Source of the DNA: Nocardioides daphniae
GTDB taxonomy: Bacteria > Actinomycetota > Actinomycetes > Propionibacteriales > Nocardioidaceae
Direction: 5' to 3'
Length of the DNA: 64,000 nucleotides
Assembly: GCF_004777465.1 (NCBI RefSeq)
Contig: NZ_CP038462.1
Location: 868,001-932,000 of the forward strand
Under the pieces are notes generated by a model, which was not told where the DNA came from, did not search any database, and saw only the letters and a list, made by a program, of their open reading frames with translations. This document shows positions 1 to 14,453 of the stretch, piece after piece. The first letter of the stretch is position 1. Every line of letters begins with the position of its first letter. The position numbers were made by a program, and so were the translations under genes.

Positions 1-390
1 CGACGCGTTGACGTGGTCGTTGGGATGGACCTCGGTGCCGGCGGCGGTGGCGAGCGAGGCGATGACCTCGTTGGTGTTCATGTTGGAGCTGGTGCCCGAC
101 CCGGTCTGGAAGACGTCGAGCGGGAAGTGGTCGACGTGCTCGCCGGCGGCGATGGCGCCCGCGGCGGCCTCGATCGCGGAGGCGCGCTCGGCGGAGATGA
201 CGTCGAGCTCGCCGTTGACGCGGGCGGCGGCCTGCTTGACCAGGCCGAGGGCGCGCACGTGGCGCGGCTCGAGCGTGGTGCCGGAGATCGGGAAGTTGTC
301 GATCGCGCGCTGGGTCTGTGCGCGCCAGAGGGCGTCGGCGGGGACCTGGACCTCGCCCATGGAGTCGTGCTCGGTGCGGAATCGGGTCAT
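1..390 (-). CDS. fumC: Class II fumarate hydratase, N-terminal part (runs off the window)
   Basis: This is the first 130 codons of a class II fumarase, the oxygen-stable, iron-free enzyme that interconverts fumarate and L-malate in the TCA cycle. The ATG at 390 opens with [11 protein letters not shown] (residues 4-14), typical of the FumC N-terminus, and residues 97-109 ([13 protein letters not shown]) form the conserved substrate-binding stretch of the fumarase/aspartase superfamily. Aspartase and argininosuccinate lyase are relatives, but the N-terminus and the NFPI element at 32-35 favour fumarase. The gene continues beyond base 1. A class I fumarase lies about 4 kb away on the same strand. 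Confidence 0.93.
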   Translation of the reverse strand, partial: MTRFRTEHDSMGEVQVPADALWRAQTQRAIDNFPISGTTLEPRHVRALGLVKQAAARVNGELDVISAERASAIEAAAGAIAAGEHVDHFPLDVFQTGSGTSSNMNTNEVIASLATAAGTEVHPNDHVNAS

Positions 391-463
391 GCCACGACCG
401 TACTCGGATTGGGCCAACCGTCGAGGGGGCAAGAGGCAGGGGTCCCCCACGACAGGAGTCCCC

Positions 464-1000
464 GTGAAGATCGCAGTCATCGTCGGAAGCACCCGCCCGA
501 AGCGTCTCGGCAGCGCCGTCGGCGCCTGGGTGCTGGAGCAGGCCGAGCAGCACGGCGGGGCGGAGTTCACCCTGCTGGAGGTCGCCGACTTCGACCTCGG
601 CACCAACTACGAGCAGAGCACCGACAAGAGCTACGAGGAGCCCTCCACCCAGCGGTGGAGCGACGTCGTCGACGAGTTCGACGGCTACGTCTTCGTCACC
701 CCGGAGTACAACCACGGCCTGCCGGCGCCGATGAAGAGCGCCGTCGACCTGCTCTACACCGAGTGGGCCGGCAAGGCGGTCGCCTTCGTCGGCTACGGCG
801 GTGTCGGGGCGGCGCGTGCCGTGGAGCAGTGGCGCATGGTGGTCGCCAACCTGGGCCTGCTCGGTGTGCGTCAGGCGCTGCACCTGCAGATGGCCGACGA
901 CTTCGAGGACGACCGTGTCGCGCCGCTGCCGAAGCGGACCGGGGAGATGAAGTCGGTGCTCGACCAGCTGGTCGAGCTGACCGCCACGCTGCGCGGCTGA
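464..1000 (+). CDS. NADPH-dependent FMN reductase family protein
   Basis: This is a 178-residue flavodoxin-fold NAD(P)H:FMN oxidoreductase that probably reduces quinones, azo compounds or free flavin in the cytoplasm. The GTG start at 464 follows an AGGAG-type ribosome-binding site at 454-458. The phosphate-binding loop GSTRPKRLG is at residues 8-16, and the family signature [16 protein letters not shown] at 80-95 contacts the flavin ring. Length and domain layout are normal. It is divergent from fumC, and its physiological substrate cannot be read from the sequence. The open frame extends upstream to base 8, but that part is antisense to fumC and is not protein-like. Confidence 0.9.
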   Translation: MKIAVIVGSTRPKRLGSAVGAWVLEQAEQHGGAEFTLLEVADFDLGTNYEQSTDKSYEEPSTQRWSDVVDEFDGYVFVTPEYNHGLPAPMKSAVDLLYTEWAGKAVAFVGYGGVGAARAVEQWRMVVANLGLLGVRQALHLQMADDFEDDRVAPLPKRTGEMKSVLDQLVELTATLRG

Positions 1001-1083
1001 GCCTGCGCGGGCGTTTCCCTCGTACGAGGCTGGGTACTGCTCCGAGTGGACGTCTATGAACCCGAACCACGAAGGAGCACACC

Positions 1084-1623
1084 ATGGCTGACGCACGCAA
1101 GGTCGCATTCCTGACTGCCTCCGAGGGGGTGGAGCGGGTCGAGCTGACCGAGCCGTGGGCCGCGGTCGAGGGCGCCGGCCACACCGCCGAGCTGCTCTCG
1201 GTCGACGGTGGCACGGTCAAGCTCTTCAACCACCTCGACGCCGCGGAGGAGAAGTCGGCCGACGGCAAGGTCGCCGAGGCCTCCGTCGACGACTACGACG
1301 CCCTGGTGCTGCCGGGTGGTGTCGCCAACCCCGACGCACTCCGCATGGACTCCGACGCGGTCGCCTTCGTCCGTGACTTCGTGGCGAGCGGCAAGCCGGT
1401 CGCCGCGATCTGCCACGCGGCGTGGACGCTGATCGAGGCTGACCAGGTGCGCGGCAAGCGCGTCGCGTCGTGGCCGAGCCTGCAGACGGACATCCGCAAC
1501 GCCGGCGGCGAGTGGGTCGACGAGGAGGTCGTCGTTGACGGCAACCTGATCAGCAGCCGCAACCCCGACGACCTGCCGGCCTTCAACCGCGAGCTGCTCT
1601 CAGCCCTCGGGAGTACGTCGTGA
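1084..1623 (+). CDS. PfpI/DJ-1 family protein (type 1 glutamine amidotransferase-like)
   Basis: This 179-residue protein belongs to the PfpI branch of the DJ-1 superfamily, whose members act as glyoxalases or deglycases, or were earlier described as intracellular proteases. The nucleophile elbow AICHAAW places Cys110 next to His111, and Glu14 in SEGVE corresponds to the conserved acidic residue that tunes the cysteine. The segment LVLPGGVANPDALR (residues 75-88) is typical of the family. An AAGGAG ribosome-binding site precedes the ATG. Its stop overlaps the GTG of the following hydrolase by four bases, so the two genes are probably co-transcribed as a small stress or detoxification unit. Confidence 0.88.
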   Translation: MADARKVAFLTASEGVERVELTEPWAAVEGAGHTAELLSVDGGTVKLFNHLDAAEEKSADGKVAEASVDDYDALVLPGGVANPDALRMDSDAVAFVRDFVASGKPVAAICHAAWTLIEADQVRGKRVASWPSLQTDIRNAGGEWVDEEVVVDGNLISSRNPDDLPAFNRELLSALGSTS

Positions 1624-2450
1624 CCATGGTCAAGGTGACGTCGCACGGCGCCGAGCTGCACGTCGACGACCTGTACGGAGACCGGCGACCGATCGTGCTG
1701 GTCCACGGCTGGCCGCTGTCGGGCGAGGCCTGGAAGCACCAGGTCGAGGCGTTCAGCGACGCCGGGCACCGCGTGGTGACCTACGACCGGCGCGGCTTCG
1801 GCCGCAGCGGGGTGGCGGCCGACGGCGCGTACGACTACGACGCGCTCACCGACGACCTCGAGGAGGTCGTGCGGGCCCTGGACCTGAGCGACGCGGTGGT
1901 GGTCGGCTTCTCGATGGGCGGTGGGGAAGCCGTACGCCTGGCCACCCGCGCGTCGGGACGCCTCGCCGGCATCGTGCTCGCGGCGGCCGTGCCGCCCTAC
2001 CTGCTGAAGACCGAGGACAACCCCGACGGCCCGCTCCCACCCGAGGGCGCTGACGGGATGAAGGCAGGGTTGGCGGAGGACCGCGAGGGCTTCCTGCCCG
2101 GGTTCGTACGCGACTTCTTCCGCGCCGGTGACGACGTCGCGGTGAGCGAGGCCGAGGTGGAGGCGGCACTGGGGCTGGCGCTGCAGTCGGACCAGGACGC
2201 CGCGCTCGCCTGCATCGACTCGTTCTCGCGGACCGACTTCCGTGACGACGTCGCGGCCGTACGCCTGCCCACCCTCGTCGTGCACGGCGACGCCGACGGC
2301 ATCGTCCCGCTGGAGGGGTCGGGCCAGCGGGCCCATGACGCCATCGAGGGCAGCAAGCTCGTGGTCATCAAGGGCGGGCCGCACGGGGTGAACGTGTCGC
2401 ACGCCGACGAGTTCAACCGGGCGGTGCTGGAGTTCGTGAACTCGCTGTAG
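1620..2450 (+). CDS. Alpha/beta hydrolase, chloroperoxidase-like
   Basis: This 276-residue alpha/beta hydrolase resembles the cofactor-free haloperoxidase/esterase group. It shows the oxyanion motif HGWPLSG (from residue 29), nucleophile Ser98 in GFSMGG, acid Asp226 in HGDADGIVP and His255 in GPHGVNVSH, so the triad is complete. The GTG at 1620 gives a GTGA overlap with the PfpI stop; an internal ATG at 1626 is an alternative. Natural members are esterases or perhydrolases and haloperoxidation is often a side activity, so the substrate remains unknown. Confidence 0.88.
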   Translation: MTMVKVTSHGAELHVDDLYGDRRPIVLVHGWPLSGEAWKHQVEAFSDAGHRVVTYDRRGFGRSGVAADGAYDYDALTDDLEEVVRALDLSDAVVVGFSMGGGEAVRLATRASGRLAGIVLAAAVPPYLLKTEDNPDGPLPPEGADGMKAGLAEDREGFLPGFVRDFFRAGDDVAVSEAEVEAALGLALQSDQDAALACIDSFSRTDFRDDVAAVRLPTLVVHGDADGIVPLEGSGQRAHDAIEGSKLVVIKGGPHGVNVSHADEFNRAVLEFVNSL

Positions 2451-2464
2451 GGCGCGCGCCGACG

Positions 2465-2496
2465 CCCCCGCCCTCTGATCAGTGGGGGAGCGGGGG
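2465..2496. terminator. Possible hairpin between convergent genes
   Basis: The arms CCCCCGC (2465-2471) and GCGGGGG (2490-2496) can form a 7-bp GC stem with an 18-base loop in the junction between the hydrolase and the convergent HNH gene. There is no T-tract and the right arm lies inside the 3' end of the HNH gene, so a terminator role is only suggestive. Confidence 0.3.
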
Positions 2497-3828
2497 TGCG
2501 GCGAGATCCGTGGTGCCGTGGCGGTCGCGCCGGAAGCGTTGGCCGTGGGGTGAGGTCCACTCGAAGACCCCGTTGACGGGGGACTCGAGGTGCCAGGCGG
2601 TGTGGGTCTTCAACCGATGGTGACCGCGACACAGGGTGGCGAGATTCTGGGTGGTCGTCGGCCCTGGCTGTGGTCTGCCTTCGCCCGCGGCGTCGTGGTC
2701 GAACGGGATCACGTGGTCGACGTCGCAGCGTCGGCTGGGTCGGGTGCAGTGCGGGAAGATGCAGGTCTCGTCGCGCAGCTGAACTTGGCGGCGGAGCCGG
2801 TCGGTGGGTTCGTAGCGCTCAGTCGCCAGTGAGGCGTTGAGGTCGACCACCGGGAGGATCCGGATCTCGGTGTGGGAAGCGGCGACCCAGCGGCGGACCT
2901 GCTCGAGCAGGATGAGGCGTTGGCGGTTCTCCAGCTGGCCGGTGGCACCAAAGGAGATCGACTCGTCGGGCTCCACGTTGGCGGTGAAGTGGAGGTGGAG
3001 GTCGACGCGGCGGGCGGTGGTCCGCTCCACGGTCTCGTCCGAGGCGCCTTCGCTGGGTGATCCGACGCCGGCGAGGTCCAGTGCGGTCTGGTGCCGGGCC
3101 AGCTCGCCGAGGGCGAGGCAGCGGCGTACGTCCAACGACTCGTCGCACCCGGCCGCCTTCAAGCCCGCGGCACCAGCGGCGACGGCCTGCTCCAGGTCGA
3201 GCGCGTCGGCGATGTCGAGCTCGGCGTGGACCTGCATCGTCGTCGCGAACGGGTCGCGCTCACTCACGAGCGTCACGTGCCGGTTGTCGGAGGGCGCGTC
3301 GTCGTCCTCAGCGGTGGTGAGGCCGTAGAGCTTCATGGCCCGCTCGATCAGCCGGTCGATCGCAGCGCGACCCATCTTCTCGATGAAAGGCGCGACCTGC
3401 CCGTCGATCCACGCGACGCCTTCCGCAGGAAGCGCCGGGTAGGCGTGGATGGTGGCCTCAGCGACCAGCCTCGCTCGCCACACCGGCACCTCGCCAGCGG
3501 TGACCCGTGCCCACAACCGCGGGAGCCGGTGCGCGAGCTCGAGCGCGTGCCCGATCAGCTTCTTCGCCGCGTCGGTCGACAACCCGAGCGCACCGCCGAG
3601 CTCAGCGACCGCGTACTCGTTGACCTCCGGCGTCCCGTCCCCCGAGATCGGCTCGATCCCCAGCGCGCAGTGGAACGCGGCGGCGTCGCGCCCGTCCTCA
3701 GCGGCGGGGTGCGCGATCGCCCATTCGTAGGCGATGAGCAGCGTGTCCGCCTCCGCGCGCCGCACCAGCGCCGCGTTGGCACGCGCCAGCGCGACGAGGT
3801 CGCTGGGCGAGGTCACGGATTCGAACAT
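2479..3828 (-). CDS. DUF222 / HNH endonuclease (13E12-type)
   Basis: This 449-residue protein has an N-terminal DUF222 region (about residues 30-300) and a C-terminal HNH nuclease domain. The HNH core shows CDVDHVIPFDH followed by NLATLCRGHHRLKTH, giving the His-Asn-His metal site with cysteines. This architecture is the 13E12 repeat family of actinobacteria, usually present in many copies per genome, and several mycobacterial members belong to the LexA regulon. The ATG at 3828 lies inside a perfect LexA-type box and 7 bases after a TAGAAT -10, so the gene is predicted to be leaderless and DNA-damage inducible. The biological role of the family is unknown. Confidence 0.92.
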   Translation of the reverse strand: MFESVTSPSDLVALARANAALVRRAEADTLLIAYEWAIAHPAAEDGRDAAAFHCALGIEPISGDGTPEVNEYAVAELGGALGLSTDAAKKLIGHALELAHRLPRLWARVTAGEVPVWRARLVAEATIHAYPALPAEGVAWIDGQVAPFIEKMGRAAIDRLIERAMKLYGLTTAEDDDAPSDNRHVTLVSERDPFATTMQVHAELDIADALDLEQAVAAGAAGLKAAGCDESLDVRRCLALGELARHQTALDLAGVGSPSEGASDETVERTTARRVDLHLHFTANVEPDESISFGATGQLENRQRLILLEQVRRWVAASHTEIRILPVVDLNASLATERYEPTDRLRRQVQLRDETCIFPHCTRPSRRCDVDHVIPFDHDAAGEGRPQPGPTTTQNLATLCRGHHRLKTHTAWHLESPVNGVFEWTSPHGQRFRRDRHGTTDLAAPPLPH

Positions 3829-3836
3829 GTGTTCGA
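3821..3836 (-). promoter_or_regulatory. LexA (SOS) box over the start codon of the DUF222/HNH gene
   Basis: The 16-base sequence TCGAACATGTGTTCGA has perfect outer arms TCGAAC and GTTCGA, matching the actinobacterial SOS consensus TCGAAC-N4-GTTCGA. On the minus strand it starts at the last base of the -10 box (TAGAAT, 3836-3841) and runs through the ATG at 3826-3828. Bound LexA would sit directly on the transcription start site. Confidence 0.88.
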
Positions 3837-3841
3837 TTCTA
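3836..3841 (-). promoter_or_regulatory. -10 box of the DUF222/HNH gene (leaderless)
   Basis: TAGAAT on the minus strand is followed by 7 bases and then the ATG. There is no room for a ribosome-binding site, so a leaderless transcript is expected. The box abuts the LexA site. Confidence 0.65.
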
Positions 3842-3891
3842 GACTTGCGGGAGTTGGGTGACCATCCCCCAAACTGGGGGTTCCGAACGCC

Positions 3892-4556
3892 TCAGCAGTC
3901 AGTCAGCCGCCGAAGCTGGCGCCCCTCGCCGTCGAAGTTCGCCGGGGCCAACCACCGCTCGTTGCGCGCCTTGACCGCCGGCCACTCACCGTCGAGCATC
4001 GCGAACCAGTCGGTGTCGCGGTTGCGGCCCTTCGTCACCATGTGCTGACGGAAGTGCCCCTCGAAGGTGAAGCCGTAGCGCACCGCCGCCTGCCGCGACG
4101 GCTCGTTGAGGCTGTCGCACTTCCACTCCACGCGGCGGTGGCCCAGGTCCTCGAAGAGGTGCTCCAGGAGCAGGTGCACCGCCTCGGTGGCGGCGGTCGA
4201 GCGTGCCAGCGTCGCACCCCACAGCACGCTGGAGAGCTCCACGGCGCCGTGCTCGGGTACGCAGGGCCAGCAGGTCAGCATCCCCGAGGGGCCGGCGTCG
4301 GGCACCACGACGTACGTCGCCCCCGGTGGGTGGTCGAGGAACGGCTCGACGACGCGCGCGAACTCGTCGAGCGTGCTCGGCATCTCGGTGGCCCGGTAGG
4401 TCCAGCGCTCCTCGTCGCCCTCGCCGCACAGGGCGGGGAAGAGCGCCTCGGTGTGGTCAGCGCGGAGGGGCTCCAGCCGCACGGTCCGTCCGGTCAGGGT
4501 CGAGCGCCCCGGACGACCACTGGGGGTCCATCCGGGCACGGGCGCCCCGACCGGCT

Positions 4557-4560
<4 letters not shown>
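3892..4560 (-). CDS. GNAT family N-acetyltransferase (RimJ/RimL-like)
   Basis: This 222-residue acyl-CoA N-acetyltransferase resembles the RimJ/RimL (acetyltransf_3) group that acetylates protein N-termini or small amines. The region [14 protein letters not shown] marks the domain start. The C-terminal half shows [27 protein letters not shown], the usual late-domain segment in which conserved Asn and Arg residues precede the YGF element. The GTG start at 4560 overlaps the stop of the class I fumarase by four bases (GTGA), so the two share a transcript. The substrate is unknown. Confidence 0.85.
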
Positions 4561-6262
<1,702 letters not shown>

Positions 6263-6269
6263 GAGGGTC

Positions 6270-6275
6270 ATCCTA
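6270..6275 (-). promoter_or_regulatory. -10 box of fumA (leaderless)
   Basis: TAGGAT on the minus strand ends 7 bases before the GTG at 6262. This spacing is the leaderless pattern seen at many genes in the window. Confidence 0.55.
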
Positions 6276-6339
6276 CGACGCGCACGGCCTGTGACGAGTC
6301 CCGGTGCGGGAGACCCTGGACATCCCTGCGGGCCCTCGC

Positions 6340-6345
6340 TAGTGT
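6340..6345 (+). promoter_or_regulatory. -10 box upstream of the thiC riboswitch
   Basis: TAGTGT lies about 8 bases before the first conserved stem of the TPP riboswitch, a suitable place for the start of the riboswitch leader RNA. Confidence 0.5.
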
Positions 6346-6353
6346 CTCCGGCG

Positions 6354-8012
<1,659 letters not shown>

Positions 8013-8039
8013 GGCGCGGCGGGTCGAGGTGGCCGTCGA

Positions 8040-8045
8040 TAGGGT
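8040..8045 (+). promoter_or_regulatory. -10 box of the aldo/keto reductase gene (leaderless)
   Basis: TAGGGT ends 6 bases before the ATG at 8052, with no ribosome-binding site between them. Confidence 0.5.
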
Positions 8046-8051
8046 GCGCCC

Positions 8052-9037
8052 ATGCGCTACTCACGACTCGGCACCACCTGACTCGAGGTCTCGGCGATCA
8101 CGCTCGGCTGCATGAGCTGGGGCGACAGGTCGCGCGGCTGGCACCCGTGGATCCTCGACGAGGAGCAGGCGCGCCCGCTGATCATTGCGGCCTGGGAGGC
8201 CGGGGTCAACGCCTTCGACACGGCCAACGTGTATGCCGCCGGCTCCAGCGAGGAGGTCACCGGGCGGATCCTCAAGGAGATCGCGCCGCGCGAGGAGGTC
8301 GTCATCGCGACCAAGGTGCACGGCCGGATGCGCCCCGGCGCCAACGGAGCCGGGCTGTCGCGCCGCGCCATCATGACCGAGATCGACGCCTCGTTGACCT
8401 GGCTCGGCACCGATCACGTCGACCTCTACCAGATCCACCGGTGGGACGACGAGACGCCGATCGAGGAGACGGTGGAGGCGCTGCACGACGTGGTGAAGGC
8501 CGGCAAGGCCCGCTACATCGGTGCCTCGTCGATGTTCGCCTGGCAGTTCGCCAAGGCCCAGCACGTCGCCGAGCGCAACGGCTGGACGAAGTTCGTCTCC
8601 ATGCAGAACTACTACAACCTGCTCTACCGCGAGGAGGAGCGCGAGATGCTCCCGCTCTGCGCCGACCAGGAGGTGGGGGTGCTGCCCTGGAGCCCGCTGG
8701 CACGGGGCCGCCTGACCCGCCCGTGGGGCGAGGAGACGACGCGCTCCGAGGGTGACGCGTGGGGCCGCGACCTCTACCCGGACTCCGACCGGGTGATCGT
8801 GGAGAAGGTGGCCGAGCGCCGCGGCGTCTCCCGCGCCCAGGTGGCGCTGGCGTGGCTGATGGCGCAGCCGCAGGTGACCTCGCCGATCGTGGGCGTCACC
8901 AAGCGCACCACCTCACCGACGCCGTCGCGGCGGTCGAGCTCGAGTTCACCGCCGACGAGCTCGAGGAGCTGGGGGCTGCGTACGAGCCGCACCGGATCGC
9001 CGGCCACGGCCCGGCGACGGTGCACGCCTCGCGCTGA
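8052..9037 (+). CDS. Aldo/keto reductase with in-frame stop and frame break
   Basis: This is an NADPH-dependent aldo/keto reductase of about 327 residues (AKR11/YajO-like). It shows LGCMSWG, FDTANVYAAGSSEE with the catalytic Asp and Tyr, VIATKVHGRM with Lys, and DLYQIHRWD with His, so the tetrad is complete. From the ATG at 8052 the tenth codon is TGA (8079-8081) where the family has Gly (MRYSRLGTTG-LEVS), one base away from GGA. Near 8908 a G is missing, and the C-terminus TDAVAAVELEFTADELEELG continues in another frame to 9037. Both lesions could be sequencing errors; otherwise the gene is dead. It sits between the two thiamin units with no obvious link to them. Confidence 0.82.
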
Positions 9038-9056
9038 CCAGGGTGGCCGCCGGAGG

Positions 9057-9512
9057 TCAGGCGGACTCCGCCTCGCTGCCGGACTCGTCGCCCGGCTCCT
9101 GACCGGCCTCCTTGGCCTCCTTGCGACGGCGACGCTCCTCGCGGGCCGCCTCCTCGGCGGCCTGCTCGGCGCGACGCTTCGCCTCGTAGTCGCGGCGCTG
9201 CTGCTCGGCGCGCTCACGCACCTGGCGCAGGAAGGCGTCGTCGTTGCCTTCGTCGACTGCCGCGGCGCGGCCGGGGCGGTCGTACTCGGGGAAGTGCGGC
9301 GTCGACCGCTCACCCGAGCGCGGGCGCGCGGCCTGCGGCTGCCCGGCCACCAACCAGGCGATCGAGCCGACGACCGGGAAGAAGAGGATCAGCAGGATCC
9401 ACGCCACCTTCGGCAGGTTGCGGATGTCGCCGTCGCGGCTGGTGATCGCCTGCACCAGGCAGAAGATGCACAGCACGATCGGCAGCACGTAGAAGACGAT
9501 GATCCGCAGCAT
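9057..9512 (-). CDS. PLD nuclease N-terminal (PLDc_N) domain membrane protein
   Basis: This 151-residue protein starts with two membrane helices (residues 1-20 and about 33-53, WILLILFFPVVGSIAWLVAGQ), which is the PLDc_N domain. That domain is a membrane anchor found at the N-terminus of phospholipase-D-like proteins but also alone, as here. The remainder is cytoplasmic, with a strongly charged Ala/Glu/Arg-rich helix (about residues 88-150) that may form a coiled coil. No catalytic HKD motif is present. Its function is unknown. Confidence 0.75.
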   Translation of the reverse strand: MLRIIVFYVLPIVLCIFCLVQAITSRDGDIRNLPKVAWILLILFFPVVGSIAWLVAGQPQAARPRSGERSTPHFPEYDRPGRAAAVDEGNDDAFLRQVRERAEQQRRDYEAKRRAEQAAEEAAREERRRRKEAKEAGQEPGDESGSEAESA

Positions 9513-9620
9513 GGCCCCTCCGACCTCGCCCCGGGTCGTACGCCCGGAGGACGCGCTCATCGTAGGGGCGCGGCGACCGCTGGGCGAGAGGATTCCAGAA
9601 GCCCGTCGAGGGGGTTCTGC

Positions 9621-9626
9621 TACGGT
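9621..9626 (+). promoter_or_regulatory. -10 box upstream of the thiE riboswitch
   Basis: TACGGT lies shortly before the 5' stem of the second TPP riboswitch, at nearly the same distance as TAGTGT in front of the thiC copy. Confidence 0.45.
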
Positions 9627-9633
9627 CCGAGGT

Positions 9634-9728
9634 GTCCACACGGGAGTCCGCGGTAGCGGGCTGAGAGGGAGCTGGGACCGCTCCGACCGTCGTACCTGAT
9701 CCGGGTCATGCCGGCGAAGGAAGTGAGT
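9634..9728 (+). ncRNA. TPP riboswitch (THI element) controlling the thiE operon
   Basis: This second TPP aptamer has the same ordered blocks as the thiC leader, including GGGCTGAGAGG at 9658-9668 and ACCTGATCCGGGT near 9693-9705. It ends 12 bases before the GTG of thiE. Its position makes it the control element for the overlapping genes thiE-thiO-thiS-thiG-tenI/thiD. Confidence 0.96.
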
Positions 9729-9735
9729 TCCCACT

Positions 9736-10349
9736 GTGTTGTCACCTGCGTCGTCACCTGCGTTGTCACGCCTGTTCTGCCTCGTCAGCTGCCGCGACGA
9801 CCTGGCCCTGCTGCCCGACCTGGCCCTGGCCGGCGTCGACGGCTTCCAGGTGCGCGACCCCGACGCCACCACCGCCGAGCTGCTCACCCTGGCCCGGGTG
9901 ACGATCAGCGCCGTCCGCCCCCACGGTGCCCGTGTCGTCGTCAACGACCGCCTCGACGTGGCGCTCGCCGCCGGCGCCGACGGGGTGCACCTCGGCGCCG
10001 AGGACCTGCCGGTCGCCGACGCCGTCCGCCTGGCGCCGCACCTGTGGGTCGGCGCGACCTGCCGCAGCCTGCGGGCCGTCGAGCGGGCCGCGGCAGCCGG
10101 GGCGACGTACGCCGGCTTCGGACCGCTCTTCGCGACCGCGAGCAAGCCGGGGCTCCCCGCGCCCCTCGGACTCGAGGCGCTCACCCGCGCGACCGGCCCG
10201 CTGCCCCTGGTCGGGATCGGCGGCCTCGACGCCGAGCGGGCAGCCGCTGCCCGCGCCGCCGGGGCGCACGGGGTCGCCGTCATCGGAGGGATCTGGCGGG
10301 CCCCCGACCCACTCTCCGCCGCGAAGGAGCTGGTGAAGGCGGTCGGCTG

Positions 10350-10350
<1 letters not shown>
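9736..10350 (+). CDS. thiE: Thiamin-phosphate synthase ThiE
   Basis: ThiE joins hydroxymethylpyrimidine diphosphate and thiazole phosphate to give thiamin phosphate. The 204-residue TIM barrel shows FQVRDPDA, the pyrophosphate site VVVNDRLDVALAAGADGVHLG (about residues 66-86), VGATCRS and the late loop PLVGIGGLDAERAAAARAAGAHGVAVI, all expected positions for ThiE. The GTG at 9736 is chosen because it lies just after the riboswitch. The next gene, thiO, starts on the last base of its stop codon (TGATG). Confidence 0.9.
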
Positions 10351-13742
<3,392 letters not shown>

Positions 13743-13752
13743 GCTGCCGGGC

Positions 13753-14403
13753 ATGGACCACCAGCACGGCGACCCCTCCCGGCTGCGCATCTCCGACGCC
13801 GACCGGCACAAGGTCGCCGACGTGCTGCGTGACGCGGCCGCCGACGGCCGCATCGACCTCGACGAGCTCGAGGAACGCCTCGAGGCGACCTACGCGGCGA
13901 AGGTGTACGCCGACCTGGTCCCGATCACCCTCGACCTGCCGGGCCCGCACCTGCCCGCGCCCCAGACGTTCGGCGGGATCCCGGCGACGGCGGCCCCGGG
14001 CGGCGTGCCGCTGCCGGTGCACACCTCGAGCTTCGCGTTGATGTCGAGCGTGGACCGCAAGGGCGTCTGGCGGGTCCCCGACCAGCTGACCGCCTTCGCG
14101 GTCATGGGGGCGGTGACGCTCGACCTGCGTCAGGCCGTCTTCACGGCGCAGGAGACCGTGATCTACGCCCACACCCTGATGGGGTCGGTCGACATCCACG
14201 TCAACGCCGGCACCCAGGTCATCGTGGAGGGTCACGGCGTGATGGGTGCCTACGAGCAGGGGCGCGACCGGGTGCAGCCCGAGATCGGCCTGCAGTCACC
14301 GACGATCCGGGTGAAGGGCCTGGCCCTGATGGGTGCGGTGACCGTGACCCGCAAGCGCATGCCGGGGGAGCCGCGGAACCTCCGCAAGAAGCCGGGCCGC
14401 TGA
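13753..14403 (+). CDS. DUF1707 (SHOCT-like) domain protein
   Basis: This 216-residue protein starts with a DUF1707 domain (residues about 8-60), recognised by LRISDADRHKVADVLRDAAADGRIDLDELEERL split over its two helices. The C-terminal half (about residues 105-200) has repeated VMGAVTLDL, LMGSVDIHV and LMGAVTVTR strands, the beta-solenoid pattern of the DUF2154/LiaF-like C-terminal region. Such proteins are common in actinobacteria and are linked by family resemblance to envelope stress sensing, without direct evidence here. No signal peptide is seen. Confidence 0.85.
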   Translation: MDHQHGDPSRLRISDADRHKVADVLRDAAADGRIDLDELEERLEATYAAKVYADLVPITLDLPGPHLPAPQTFGGIPATAAPGGVPLPVHTSSFALMSSVDRKGVWRVPDQLTAFAVMGAVTLDLRQAVFTAQETVIYAHTLMGSVDIHVNAGTQVIVEGHGVMGAYEQGRDRVQPEIGLQSPTIRVKGLALMGAVTVTRKRMPGEPRNLRKKPGR

Positions 14404-14453
14404 CGTCACGTCAACGGCCCAGCACTCCCAGGTTCTGCGTTCGTCGGTGACCC

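Noticed and set aside
9513..9620. Possible additional small gene upstream of the thiE riboswitch
   Set aside because: No frame with a start, ribosome-binding site and protein-like composition; the region fits a promoter.
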